A DNA stretch of 64,000 nucleotides from an uncultured Duncaniella sp. (GTDB taxonomy: Bacteria > Bacteroidota > Bacteroidia > Bacteroidales > Muribaculaceae), in assembly GCF_910578445.1 (NCBI RefSeq), contig NZ_CAJTQC010000003.1, positions 1-64,000 on the forward strand. Direction: 5' to 3'. Within the stretch, counting starts at the first letter, position 1; each line of letters begins with the position of its first letter. The notes beneath the pieces are model-generated. The model ran no database searches, was not told where the DNA came from, and was given only the letters and a program-made list of their open reading frames with translations. Positions 42,257-51,245 of this stretch are shown piece after piece. The position numbers and the translations under genes were made by a program.

Positions 42257-42271
42257 ATATTTGCAAATATA
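42257..42271 (-). promoter_or_regulatory. Palindrome overlapping the -7 box of the metal-uptake operon
   Basis: ATATTTGCAAATAT (42257-42270) is a perfect 14-base palindrome, and the minus-strand -7 box TATATTTG (42271-42264) lies within it. The position and AT-rich form are right for a Fur/Zur-type repressor, but the sequence does not by itself name the regulator. The rest of the 327-base gap 42202-42528 holds this and the glyS promoter. Confidence 0.5.
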
Positions 42272-42455
42272 AGCAATTTTTAGCAATTCCGCCTCATTTG
42301 TTAAGAAAAATTTTCATTTTATAGCCTAATTATTTCCTCTCCTATAAGTATCATAGTTCGTTTTGTAATGGCATGAATCGGCTGATTTTGACGAATTTCT
42401 GAGGCATCGGGGTGAGAGGCGTGGTATAAGTGGCTGTGATTCGATTTTTTTTATT

Positions 42456-42463
42456 AACTTTGC
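42456..42463 (+). promoter_or_regulatory. -7 box of glyS
   Basis: TAACTTTG fits the consensus; a clear -33 TTTG is not present. The predicted leader is about 60 bases. Confidence 0.55.
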
Positions 42464-42528
42464 ACATTCCAAGAGGATTAACTCTCTCAGAAATCAGAAT
42501 ATCATTCATTTCCATTACATAAACCGAA

Positions 42529-44073
42529 ATGGCAACACAAGAAGACGTTTTTAAGAAAATAGTAAGCCATGCCAAGGAGTATGGTTTCGTGTTTCAGTCA
42601 AGCGAGATTTACGATGGCCTTTCAGCCGTCTATGACTACGGTCAGAACGGCGTAGAGCTCAAAAACAACATCAAGCGCTATTGGTGGGATTCGATGACCC
42701 TCCTCCATGAGAACATCGTGGGCATCGATTCTGCTATCTTCATGCACCCGACAATCTGGAAGGCTTCGGGCCACGTCGACGCTTTCAATGACCCGCTGAT
42801 TGACAACAAGGATTCTAAGAAGCGTTACCGTGCCGATGTGCTCATCGAGGAGCAGATCGCCAAGATTGAAGAAAAAATAGAAAAGGAAGTGGCCAAGGCC
42901 GCCAAGCGTTTCGGCGAAAGCTTTGACGAAGCTATGTTCCGCCAGACAAATCCCCGTGTGCTCGAACACACCGCAAAGCGCGACGCTCTCCACGAGCGCT
43001 TCGCTACGGCGATGAACGACGGCAATCTCGACGAACTCCGCCAGATTATCATCGACGAAGAAATCGTCTGCCCGATTTCAGGCACAAAGAACTGGACAGA
43101 GGTGCGTCAGTTCAACCTCATGTTCAAGACCGAGATGGGTTCGACTGCCGATGGCGCTATGACCGTCTATCTCCGTCCTGAAACAGCTCAGGGTATCTTT
43201 GTCAACTACCTCAACGTCCAGAAGACCGGCCGCATGCGCATACCCTTCGGCATCGCACAGATCGGCAAGGCGTTCCGTAACGAGATTGTTGCCCGTCAGT
43301 TCATCTTCCGCATGCGCGAGTTCGAACAGATGGAAATGCAGTTCTTCGTGCGCCCCGGCACTGAGATGGAGTGGTTCAACAACTGGAAGCAGTTCCGTCT
43401 GCGCTGGCACAAGGCGCTCGGCCTCGGCGACGAGAAGTATCGCTACCACGACCACGAGAAGCTCGCCCACTATGCCAACGCCGCGACCGACATCGAGTTC
43501 CAGATGCCTTTCGGCTTCAAGGAAGTCGAGGGTATCCACTCTCGTACCAACTTCGACCTCTCGCAGCACGAGAAGTTCTCCGGCAAGAAAATCCAGTATT
43601 TCGACCCCGAGCTCAACGAAAGCTACACACCCTATGTCATTGAGACATCAATCGGTGTTGACCGTATGTTCCTCAGCGTCCTCTGCTCGTCATACGAGGA
43701 GCAGGAGCTTGAAGGCGGCGACAAGCGAGTGGTTCTCCACCTCCCCGCGCCTCTCGCGCCTGTGAAGTGTGCCGTGATGCCGCTCGTGCGCAAGGACGGT
43801 CTGCCCGACAAGGCCCGCGAGATTGTCAATGAACTCAAGTTTGATTTTGCCACACACTACGAGGAAAAAGACTCTATCGGCAAGCGTTACCGCCGTCAGG
43901 ATGCAATCGGCACACCCTTCTGCATCACTGTCGACCATCAGACTCTCGAGGACAACACCGTCACTCTCCGCGAACGCGACTCGATGGAGCAGAAGCGCGT
44001 GAAGATCGAGGATCTCCACAAGCTCATCCACGACGAAGTGTCGCTCAACGCACTTCTTCGCAAGCTCGCTTAA
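42529..44073 (+). CDS. glyS: Glycine-tRNA ligase, single-chain type
   Basis: The 514-residue class II synthetase charges tRNA-Gly as a homodimer; it is the single-chain form and not the alpha2beta2 type. Motifs include an N-terminal segment GFVFQSSEIYDGLSAVYDYGQNGVELKNNIKRYWW, FVNYLNVQKTGRMRIPFGIAQIGKAFRNEI (motif 2), FEQMEMQFFVRP, and a C-terminal anticodon domain (about 385-514). It has its own promoter. Confidence 0.96.
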   Translation: MATQEDVFKKIVSHAKEYGFVFQSSEIYDGLSAVYDYGQNGVELKNNIKRYWWDSMTLLHENIVGIDSAIFMHPTIWKASGHVDAFNDPLIDNKDSKKRYRADVLIEEQIAKIEEKIEKEVAKAAKRFGESFDEAMFRQTNPRVLEHTAKRDALHERFATAMNDGNLDELRQIIIDEEIVCPISGTKNWTEVRQFNLMFKTEMGSTADGAMTVYLRPETAQGIFVNYLNVQKTGRMRIPFGIAQIGKAFRNEIVARQFIFRMREFEQMEMQFFVRPGTEMEWFNNWKQFRLRWHKALGLGDEKYRYHDHEKLAHYANAATDIEFQMPFGFKEVEGIHSRTNFDLSQHEKFSGKKIQYFDPELNESYTPYVIETSIGVDRMFLSVLCSSYEEQELEGGDKRVVLHLPAPLAPVKCAVMPLVRKDGLPDKAREIVNELKFDFATHYEEKDSIGKRYRRQDAIGTPFCITVDHQTLEDNTVTLRERDSMEQKRVKIEDLHKLIHDEVSLNALLRKLA

Positions 44074-44171
44074 TACAGACCGGATATTGACCGAATATCA
44101 TAAATGCAGGGATGCGCTCAGGCGTGTCCCTGCAATCTCAAAAAACAAATCACTCCTTCAACTCCCCTAAA

Positions 44172-44750
44172 ATGAAAACTTTCAAACTATTATTGCTCAT
44201 TGTCTGCATGCTTCCGATGCTGTCGTCATGTAACTATAACTCTCTTGTAGAGAAAAAACAGGGTGTCGAGCAGTCATGGGCCGAGGTGCAGAACCAGTAT
44301 CAGCGCCGTGCCGACCTGATTCCGAACCTTGTAGCGACAGTCAAGGGCTATGCCACACATGAGAGCGAAACACTCGAAAAGGTGACTCAGGCTCGTGCGG
44401 CGGCTACTTCCGTCAACATCAATGCCGAAGACCTCAACGAAGAGACCCTTGCCAAGTTTCAGGCAGCGCAAAATCAGCTGACCGGTGCACTGAAATCGCT
44501 TCTTGCTGTCTCTGAAGCCTATCCCGATCTTAAAGCTAACGAGAATTTCCGCGACCTTCAGGTGCAGCTCGAAGGCACTGAGAACCGCATTGCCACTGCC
44601 CGCGGACGTTACACTCAGGTTGTCGCTGACTACAACACTTCAATCAAGAAATTCCCTACAAATATCTATGCCGGATGGTTCGGTTTTGAGTCTCAGCCTC
44701 AGTTCAAGGCCGACGAGTCGGCCCAGCGTGCCCCCGAAGTGAAATTCTAA
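44172..44750 (+). CDS. LemA-family lipoprotein
   Basis: The 192-residue protein starts at the ATG at 44172; the longer frame adds 20 residues that do not belong to a signal peptide. A lipobox (MLSSCNYN) gives Cys at about 19. The rest is the LemA helical core: LVEKKQGVEQSWAEVQNQYQRRADLIPNLVATVKGYATHESETLEKVTQARA, QLTGALKSLLAVSEAYPDLKANENF and LEGTENRIATARGRYTQVVADYN. The function of LemA is unknown. It lies 9 bases before the FKBP gene, probably in one transcript. Confidence 0.93.
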   Translation: MKTFKLLLLIVCMLPMLSSCNYNSLVEKKQGVEQSWAEVQNQYQRRADLIPNLVATVKGYATHESETLEKVTQARAAATSVNINAEDLNEETLAKFQAAQNQLTGALKSLLAVSEAYPDLKANENFRDLQVQLEGTENRIATARGRYTQVVADYNTSIKKFPTNIYAGWFGFESQPQFKADESAQRAPEVKF

Positions 44751-44759
44751 ACTACGCCG

Positions 44760-45311
44760 ATGTCTAAATTCAGATTACTATTTACCGTATTTCTCCTCGC
44801 AAGCCTTGGAGCTGTCATCACAACCTCATGCAATGACGATGATGTATGGAACGATTATAAGGAATGGCGTATAGCCAACGAGGAATTCTTTGACGAGCAG
44901 CGCTTCATGATGGAAGACGGCGAAAACGTCTATCAGACCGTTACTCCGTCGTGGAATCCTTCAGCCCAGATTCTCATGCGTTATCTCAACGACCGCAGTA
45001 AGACCGAGGGAAATCTCACTCCGCTGCTGACTTCGACTGTAGATGTCAAATATATCGGACGTCTGTATAACGGCGTTGCGTTCGACTCGTCATACACCAA
45101 CACCGACAGCATCTTCACCACCACACCCGGTTCGGTGATTCAGGGCTGGACAATCGCGCTCATGAACATGCGCGTCGGCGACAGCGCCCGCATCGTTATC
45201 CCTTATAAGCTTGCCTACGGTTCGTCAGGTTCAGGTGCGATTCTGCCTTATTCGACGCTCGTGTTCGATGTGAAGCTTGTCGATATACCTTACTACGAAG
45301 TGCGTCCCTGA
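44760..45311 (+). CDS. FKBP-type peptidyl-prolyl isomerase lipoprotein
   Basis: The 183-residue protein has a lipoprotein signal (TTSCNDDD, Cys near 24), a Glu/Asp-rich helical linker (about 28-75), and a C-terminal FKBP domain: VDVKYIGRLYNGVAFDSSYTN, VIQGWTIALMNMRVGDSARIVIPYKLAYGSSGSG and LVFDVKLVDI. It should help proline isomerisation of exported proteins while bound to the outer membrane. Its stop is 4 bases before the tgt start. Confidence 0.92.
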   Translation: MSKFRLLFTVFLLASLGAVITTSCNDDDVWNDYKEWRIANEEFFDEQRFMMEDGENVYQTVTPSWNPSAQILMRYLNDRSKTEGNLTPLLTSTVDVKYIGRLYNGVAFDSSYTNTDSIFTTTPGSVIQGWTIALMNMRVGDSARIVIPYKLAYGSSGSGAILPYSTLVFDVKLVDIPYYEVRP

Positions 45312-45315
45312 TAAT

Positions 45316-46446
45316 ATGGATTTCAAGTTAGAAGCTACCGCACCGGGCTCTGCCGCCCGCGCCGGTGTCATCACGACTGACCACGGAGAGATACGCACAC
45401 CGATTTTCATGCCTGTCGGCACTCTCGGAAGTGTGAAGGCTGTTCATCAGCATGAGCTGCGCGACGATATCAAGGCACAGATTATCCTTGGTAACACTTA
45501 TCATCTCTATCTCCGCCCCGGCATCGAGATTCTTGAAAAAGCCGGAGGTCTCCACAAGTTCAACGGATGGGAGCGCCCGATTCTTACCGACAGCGGCGGC
45601 TTTCAGGTGTTCTCTCTGTCGGCCAACCGCAAGCTGACAGAGGAAGGGGCTTGGTTCAGGTCGCACATTGACGGTTCGAAGCATCTGTTCACTCCCGAAG
45701 GCGTCGTGGATATCGAACGTTCGATAGGCGCTGACATAATGATGGCGCTTGACGAGTGCCCTCCTGGTACGGCCGACTACAGCTATGCCCGCAAGTCGCT
45801 CGACCTTACCCACCGCTGGCTCAAGCGCGGCTGGAAACGCTATAAGGAGACCGAAGGAAAGTATGGCTATTCGCAGGCCTATTTCCCGATTGTGCAGGGT
45901 GTCACCTATCCCGACCTGCGTCGTGAGTCAGCGAAATTTGTAGCCGACCTCGGTGCTGACGGCAACGCCATCGGCGGTCTTGCCGTGGGCGAGCCTGCCG
46001 AAGTGATGTATGACATGATTGAGGTGGTCAACGAGATTCTGCCGAAAGACCGTCCGCGCTATCTGATGGGTGTCGGTACGCCGGCCAATATCCTTGAGGG
46101 TATCGACAGAGGTGTCGACATGTTTGACTGCGTTATGCCTACCCGCAACGGCCGCAACGGAATGCTTTTCACCCGCCACGGCATCATGAACATGCGCAAC
46201 AAGAAGTGGGCCGATGATTTCTCGCCCATTCAGGAAGACGGTCCGAGCTATGTCGACGTGACATATTCGAAGGCATATCTGCGTCATCTCTTCATCGCCG
46301 ACGAGATTCTGGCGATGCAGATTGCGTCGATACATAACCTCGCGTTCTATCTCTGGCTCGTCGGTGAGGCGCGCAAGCATATCCTTGCAGGCGATTTCAA
46401 AGCGTGGAAGACGGAGATGCTTGAATGTGTCACACGCCGTCTCTGA
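45316..46446 (+). CDS. tgt: tRNA-guanine transglycosylase
   Basis: Tgt exchanges guanine 34 of four tRNAs for the queuosine precursor. The 376-residue protein has TPIFMPVGTLGSVKAV, the catalytic Asp in LTDSGGFQVFSLSANRK, GGLAVGEPAEVMYDMIE, and VMPTRNGRNGMLFTRHG. The canonical Zn-binding CxCxxC before the SRAYLRHL motif is missing: here the segment reads QEDGPSYVDVTYSKAYLRHL. From memory this is shared by Bacteroidota homologues. The ATG at 45316 (MDFKLEATAPGSAARAGV) was chosen over the longer frame, which overlaps the FKBP gene. Confidence 0.95.
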   Translation: MDFKLEATAPGSAARAGVITTDHGEIRTPIFMPVGTLGSVKAVHQHELRDDIKAQIILGNTYHLYLRPGIEILEKAGGLHKFNGWERPILTDSGGFQVFSLSANRKLTEEGAWFRSHIDGSKHLFTPEGVVDIERSIGADIMMALDECPPGTADYSYARKSLDLTHRWLKRGWKRYKETEGKYGYSQAYFPIVQGVTYPDLRRESAKFVADLGADGNAIGGLAVGEPAEVMYDMIEVVNEILPKDRPRYLMGVGTPANILEGIDRGVDMFDCVMPTRNGRNGMLFTRHGIMNMRNKKWADDFSPIQEDGPSYVDVTYSKAYLRHLFIADEILAMQIASIHNLAFYLWLVGEARKHILAGDFKAWKTEMLECVTRRL

Positions 46447-46503
46447 TTGCCGCCGTGATTAATATACTGTAATTTTAGAAGCTGTTAAAATCAACGCACC
46501 CAC

Positions 46504-47574
46504 GTGAAGATTCTTGACTGGTATATAATCAAGAAGTTCCTTGGAACTTACGTTTTTGCGATTGCCCTCATTCTGGCGATCACAATCATGTTTGACATCA
46601 ACGAAAAGCTTGATGCCTTTCTTAAAGCACCGTTGAAGGCAACGGTGTTTGACTATTTTCTCAACTTTCTCCCTTATTTTGCCAACCAGTTCAGCCCTCT
46701 CTTCACGTTTATTGCGGTGATTTTCTTCACGTCGAAGCTTGCCGATAATTCTGAAATCATCGCCATGCTCTCGACAGGGATGAGCTACCGGCGCTTGCTG
46801 CGACCCTACATGGTGAGTGCCACGGTGATTGCTATCGTGACCTATATACTTAGCGCCTATATAATCCCTCCGGCCAATGTGGAGCGAATCGAATATACCA
46901 ACACGTATGTCAAGAACAAGCGTGTCGATTACGGTACAAATATTCAGCTTCAGGTCGCCAAGGGCGAGATTGCATATATGTCGCGCTACGACAACACGAG
47001 CAAGACCGGCTATAAGTTTTCGCTTGAATCATTTGAGGATAAGAAACTCGTCTCGCGTCTGACGGCGCAGACAATACGCTGGGACACTCTTCACCGCTGG
47101 ACGGTGCGTGACTACATGATACGTGATTTCGACGGACAGCGCGAAAAAATACGTCGCGGTTCACGTCTGGACACCATCATCCCCATTGAGCCTCGTGATT
47201 TTCTGATTTCAAAGAACGACCATGAGACCATGACATCTCCTGCTCTGCGCGAATACATCTCGCGTCAGAAAGAGCGTGGAGTGGCAAACATAAAGTCGTT
47301 TGAGATTGAAAACCATAAACGCTATGCCATGACCGCGGCGGCGTTTATCCTCACAGTTATCGGAATGTCGCTGTCTTCGCGTAAGATAAAGGGTGGAATG
47401 GGTGTCAATATCGGTATCGGGCTTGTGCTCAGTTTCAGTTACATCCTTTTTATGACTGTGACTTCGACCTTTGCAGTTTCGGGCTATACGTCTCCGATGG
47501 TGGCGATGTGGATTCCTAATATCCTTTATACAATAATCGCCATCTACCTATATTATAAGGTGTCGCACCAGTAA
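46504..47574 (+). CDS. LptF/LptG-type permease, short form
   Basis: The 356-residue protein starts at a GTG (46504). It has three N-terminal helices (about 7-120: YIIKKFLGTYVFAIALILAITIMFDI, PLFTFIAVIFFTSKLADNSEIIAMLSTGMSYRRLLRPY, SATVIAIVTYILSAYII), a periplasmic domain, and three C-terminal helices (MTAAAFILTVIGMSLSSRKIKGG onward). That is the normal length for LptF or LptG of the lipopolysaccharide export ABC transporter. Together with the long paralogue at 36874 it may form the LptFG pair. It follows tgt by 57 bases. Confidence 0.92.
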   Translation: MKILDWYIIKKFLGTYVFAIALILAITIMFDINEKLDAFLKAPLKATVFDYFLNFLPYFANQFSPLFTFIAVIFFTSKLADNSEIIAMLSTGMSYRRLLRPYMVSATVIAIVTYILSAYIIPPANVERIEYTNTYVKNKRVDYGTNIQLQVAKGEIAYMSRYDNTSKTGYKFSLESFEDKKLVSRLTAQTIRWDTLHRWTVRDYMIRDFDGQREKIRRGSRLDTIIPIEPRDFLISKNDHETMTSPALREYISRQKERGVANIKSFEIENHKRYAMTAAAFILTVIGMSLSSRKIKGGMGVNIGIGLVLSFSYILFMTVTSTFAVSGYTSPMVAMWIPNILYTIIAIYLYYKVSHQ

Positions 47575-47596
47575 GACTGTCTCTTTCCTGAGTGAC

Positions 47597-47689
47597 ATCA
47601 GATAACAGAGTCCGGCCTCACTTCCTTTGGCTTCAGCAAACGATTGCAGATGCCTTAAATGGAAGTGAGGCCTGACTCTGTTATCTGAT
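47597..47689. terminator. Long inverted repeat with 29-base arms
   Basis: Arms 47597-47625 and 47661-47689 are complementary except at one position, with a 35-base loop. It lies between two convergent genes and so acts as a terminator by position, but it is much longer than the others here and lacks a strong T-run. It may be a mobile palindromic repeat. Confidence 0.6.
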
Positions 47690-47716
47690 AAGGATAGTTT
47701 TGTCGTCAAGTCTGGT

Positions 47717-48964
47717 TTACATTCCGAATGTGAGTGTGGTGAGATAGCGTATACCCGGGCCGATGTTGTTCTGTCCGAATGTCAGTGTGATGTAACCGTT
47801 GTTCCCTCCAAACCATGTAGCGCCGAGTGAACCCATGGTGTTGTTGACAGAGACAGGCATGCCGTAAGAGGCTACGAGTGAATTGTAGACATTGTTATAG
47901 CGTGTAAGGTCATAGACAGGAGTGGAATAGTAGAATGAAGATGCGTCCAGACCTGAATTCCCATAGTAGAGAGCTGCGTCAGTCCAGACATAGTTCAGAG
48001 CTGCGACGTTGCGGAGATAGACGATATTGTCGGTATATCCGTCGACATTATAACCGGCGTTGAACAGATAGTCGAGCGACAGGCCTATGGTCGTTCCGAA
48101 TGTCAGACCGATGACACCGCGTATGACGGGTATGCGGCCGGCCGGTCGCCATCCTCTTGGGGGCATCGGGCGATGATGCGGACGCATCATTGGCGGACGG
48201 TGTGGGCGGTGAGGAGGTGCAATCATCGGTGGACGGGATGTCACATGGCCGTTTCCGGGGTGCATTCCGGGGCGGTGACCGTGATTCAGTCCCGGACGGT
48301 TGCCATGTTGGTTTCCGGGGCGGTGAGAGCCTGTGTTGTGTCCGGGGCGAGATTCATTAATTCCGGGTCGGCCGCCTGTTGGTCGGTTGTTGTTGCCGGG
48401 TCGCATTCCTTCGGGACGGTGGTTGTCTGCAGGACGGTTTCCATGATTCATCCCGTTATTGCCGTTTCCGGGACGGTGCTGGTCATTTATTCCGGGACGT
48501 TTATGGTTGTTACCATTGTCAGGGCGGTTGTTATTTCCGTGGTTTGGGCGATTCTGGTTGTTATTTATTCCGGGACGAGTCCCTATGTTATGTCCCGGAC
48601 GGGTGTTTGAGCCACCGTTGCCGATAGTGCCTTGCTCGGGACGCTTATTATTGCCCGGTCTTTCAGTGATGCCGGGTCGTGTCCCGTTTGATGTGTTGAT
48701 ACCGGGACGGTGGTTTGCAGATCCGTTGTTCCCGGGACGGGTGTTAGGACGGCTGCTGTTATTATTATGGTTGGCGTTTCCTCTGTTTGTGTTGTGGGAG
48801 CGGTCATTTCCACGGTTTGGACGCGAATTGTTGTTTGTGCGTTCGAGGTGTCCTCCACGTCCTCCGTTTGTGCCGCCTTCATGTCGGCCTTGAGCTGAAG
48901 CCACAGGCATTGCGAGTGCGCCGCATAGGAGTGCCAGCGATATGTTGCGTAGAATTCTTTTCAT
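47717..48964 (-). CDS. Exported RPG-repeat protein of unknown function
   Basis: The 415-residue protein has a signal peptide (residues 1-24, ending ASA). Residues about 25-265 are a low-complexity domain rich in Gly, Asn, Arg, Pro and His with 14 RPG triplets, mostly followed by I, N, H or L and then N or G (such as RPGINTS, RPGNNK, RPGHNT). The tail of this part is Pro/His/Arg-rich (PPHRPHRPPMMRPHHRPMP). Residues about 270-415 form a compact domain with YGMPVSVNNTMGSLGATWFGGNNGYITLTFGQ. Nothing like an enzyme motif is present. The repeat part is strongly basic and could bind polyanions, the cell wall or metal through His. I do not recognise a family. Confidence 0.75.
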   Translation of the reverse strand: MKRILRNISLALLCGALAMPVASAQGRHEGGTNGGRGGHLERTNNNSRPNRGNDRSHNTNRGNANHNNNSSRPNTRPGNNGSANHRPGINTSNGTRPGITERPGNNKRPEQGTIGNGGSNTRPGHNIGTRPGINNNQNRPNHGNNNRPDNGNNHKRPGINDQHRPGNGNNGMNHGNRPADNHRPEGMRPGNNNRPTGGRPGINESRPGHNTGSHRPGNQHGNRPGLNHGHRPGMHPGNGHVTSRPPMIAPPHRPHRPPMMRPHHRPMPPRGWRPAGRIPVIRGVIGLTFGTTIGLSLDYLFNAGYNVDGYTDNIVYLRNVAALNYVWTDAALYYGNSGLDASSFYYSTPVYDLTRYNNVYNSLVASYGMPVSVNNTMGSLGATWFGGNNGYITLTFGQNNIGPGIRYLTTLTFGM

Positions 48965-49141
48965 TGGCTTATGTCAGTTAATGGTAGATAAAATCAGATG
49001 TTCTATAGATTGGAGAGATTATTGCTTAAAAGGTTTAACTGTCGTAACCATAAAATAGTTTAAAATTCAGATTAGATAAGATTATCGTAGGAAGTCTGTA
49101 TAAACTTATAAACTATGGTGGGGTATTGGTGATAGGCGCAC

Positions 49142-49212
49142 CGTTGAAAGAAAAAAACAGAAGCACTGCTTTCAACGTAAAGACATACGCCAGAGCAGTG
49201 CTTTTGTTTTTT
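49142..49212 (-). terminator. Terminator of thiL with an overlapping alternative stem
   Basis: Arms 49152-49170 and 49194-49212 are complementary with one mismatch and rich in A/T at the outer ends. A second perfect stem, CGTTGAAAG (49142-49150) with CTTTCAACG (49169-49177), shares bases with the first, so only one can form at a time. The remaining bases 48965-49141 are AT-rich and show no clear feature. Confidence 0.65.
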
Positions 49213-49228
49213 ATGTTTAATTATAATT

Positions 49229-50254
49229 CTATTGCTGGGTGGCGAGGGGGTTCCAGCCCTGTGCGCGGAGCGGGATTTCTGTCCCGTCGCGTGTGATCAT
49301 CGCACATCCGAGGTCGGCTTTTGTTATGTGGCCGATTAGTTTGACGCCCGGCAGTTTCTCTATCTGTTCGTGATAGTGGAGAGGGACAGTAAAGAGGAGT
49401 TCATAGTCCTCACCACCGTTTAGAGCGGCTGTCACGAGATTCATGCCAAGTTCCTCGGCCATGATGGCTGTCTGATAGTCGATAGGTATGCGGTCTTCAT
49501 AGACACGGCATCCGACATTGCTCTGCTTGCAGATATGGAGAAGTTCAGAACTGAGGCCGTCGCTGACATCCATCATGGCTGTCGGCACGATTCCGGCCTT
49601 GGCGAGCTCTTCGATGATATCGCGGCGAGCTTCGGGCTTTAGCTGTCGTTCGACAAGGTATTCCTTGCCTTCAAACTTCGGAATGAAGTCTTTTTGTCCG
49701 GCTGATGCGACTTTCTCGCGTTCGAGTAGTTGCAGGCCCATGTAGGCGGCTCCAAGGTCGCCCGACACACAGATTAAATCGGTGTCTTTAGCACCCGAGC
49801 GACTTACGACCTTGTCGGCAGGCGCTTCGCCTATACAAGTGATGGAAATTACCAGTCCCTGACGAGATGAGGTGGTGTCGCCTCCGACGAGGTCCACCCC
49901 GTAGATTTCGCAAGCAAGGCGTATTCCGGCGAAAAGCTCTTCGATATGTTCAACCGTGAAACGTTTTGAGATACCCAACGAGACGGTAATCTGCCGAGGT
50001 GTGCCGTTCATGGCATAAACGTCTGAGAAGTTTACGATTGCTGATTTATAGCCGAGATGTTTAAGCGGCACGTAGGTGAGATCAAAGTGGACTCCTTCGA
50101 GCAGGAGGTCGGTCGTGACGAGGATGTCAGTCTCGCGGTTGCGTAAGATCGCGCAGTCATCGCCGACACCTTTGACGGTTGAGCTGTTGACCGGTTTGAG
50201 TCCGGCTGTGAGACGGTCGATAAGACCAAATTCGCCTAATTCGGAAATTTCCAT
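49229..50254 (-). CDS. thiL: Thiamine-phosphate kinase
   Basis: ThiL phosphorylates thiamine monophosphate to the active diphosphate. The 341-residue protein shows TVKGVGDDCAIL, LLEGVHFDLTYVPLKHLGYKSAIVNFSDVYAMNGTPRQITVSLGI, GDTTSSRQGLVISI, MMDVSDGLSSELLHI and LNGGEDYELLFTV, the AIR-synthase-like kinase blocks. The start at 50254 (MEISELGEFGLIDRL) is preferred over a longer frame with a non-homologous leader. It is the last gene of sppA-lpxK-punA-thiL. No TPP riboswitch is visible. Confidence 0.95.
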   Translation of the reverse strand: MEISELGEFGLIDRLTAGLKPVNSSTVKGVGDDCAILRNRETDILVTTDLLLEGVHFDLTYVPLKHLGYKSAIVNFSDVYAMNGTPRQITVSLGISKRFTVEHIEELFAGIRLACEIYGVDLVGGDTTSSRQGLVISITCIGEAPADKVVSRSGAKDTDLICVSGDLGAAYMGLQLLEREKVASAGQKDFIPKFEGKEYLVERQLKPEARRDIIEELAKAGIVPTAMMDVSDGLSSELLHICKQSNVGCRVYEDRIPIDYQTAIMAEELGMNLVTAALNGGEDYELLFTVPLHYHEQIEKLPGVKLIGHITKADLGCAMITRDGTEIPLRAQGWNPLATQQ

Positions 50255-50341
50255 ATTGATAGATGTATAGTAGGTGATGATTCGGAATAAGGCCACCGCA
50301 TGCGGTGGCCTTATAAGTTATGTTGGCTTTCCAGACAGAAA

Positions 50342-51154
50342 TCAGCAGCGGTTGACAAGCTCCTTCATGATTTCGAGGCACTTTGGCTGTGCGATGAGAG
50401 CTGCCTGCTGCACTTCCTCGTGGGTCGGGACTTGAGTGACGTCTTTGCCTCCGAGGTCGGTGATGACCGATATGCCGTAGACGCGCATGCCGGCATGGTT
50501 TGCGACGATGACTTCAGGGACAGTAGACATGCCCACGCAATCGCCGCCGATGATACGGTAGAATTCATATTCGGCCGGAGTTTCGAATGTCGGGCCGGTA
50601 ACGCCGACATAGACTCCGTGCATAAGGCGTATGCCTTTTTCTTCTGCAATCTTGTCGGCAAGATTCATGAGTTCCTTGTCGTAGGCGTTTGTCATCGCGG
50701 GGAAGCGAGTGCCGAGTTCATTATAGTTCTTGCCACGCAGAGGTGATTCGGGGAAGAGATTGATGTGGTCGGTGATAGTCATCACGTCTCCGACCTGAAA
50801 CTCTTTGTTCATGCCGCCTGAAGCATTGCTGACAAAGAGGGTGTCGACACCGAGAGCCTTGAACACGCGCACCGGGAAAGTGACCTGTTTCATGTCATAG
50901 CCCTCATAGTAATGGAAACGTCCCTGCATCGCGATGACGCGTTTGCTGCCGAGTTTTCCGAAGATGAGGTTGCCGCTGTGGCCTTCGACAGTCGACACAG
51001 GGAAGTTGGGGATTTCAGAATATGGGATATAGGTTTTATCGTCCATATGGTCCACGAGCGCACCAAGTCCGGTTCCGAGGATAATGGCGGTTTTAGGCAT
51101 TTCGTCCACTTTCGAGCGGAGGAAATCTGCTGTCTGCTTGATTTGTTCTAACAT
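50342..51154 (-). CDS. punA: Purine nucleoside phosphorylase
   Basis: The enzyme cleaves inosine and guanosine with phosphate. The 270-residue protein (start ATG at 51154) has AIILGTGLGALVDHM, the phosphate- and base-binding VEGHSGNLIFGKLGSKRVIAMQGRFHYYEGY, LFVSNASGGMN and GVYVGVTGPTFETPAEYEFYRIIGGDCVGMSTVPEVIVANHAGM, typical of trimeric PNP. The longer frame reaches into lpxK and is not used. It lies 91 bases after lpxK. Confidence 0.96.
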   Translation of the reverse strand: MLEQIKQTADFLRSKVDEMPKTAIILGTGLGALVDHMDDKTYIPYSEIPNFPVSTVEGHSGNLIFGKLGSKRVIAMQGRFHYYEGYDMKQVTFPVRVFKALGVDTLFVSNASGGMNKEFQVGDVMTITDHINLFPESPLRGKNYNELGTRFPAMTNAYDKELMNLADKIAEEKGIRLMHGVYVGVTGPTFETPAEYEFYRIIGGDCVGMSTVPEVIVANHAGMRVYGISVITDLGGKDVTQVPTHEEVQQAALIAQPKCLEIMKELVNRC

Positions 51155-51245
51155 GGTTCTTATGATATTGATGATTATAGATTTTCCGGCTGCTTGATAA
51201 CTATATGCACACGTGTATGATGCGCATTGGGATGCAGTCAGGATA

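Noticed and set aside
48200..48900. Regular short repeats that look like a CRISPR or tandem array
   Set aside because: They are codons of the RPG repeat on the minus strand, without spacers of fixed length.
50255..50341. TPP riboswitch before thiL
   Set aside because: The 87-base gap shows no CUGAGA or other TPP-type motif.
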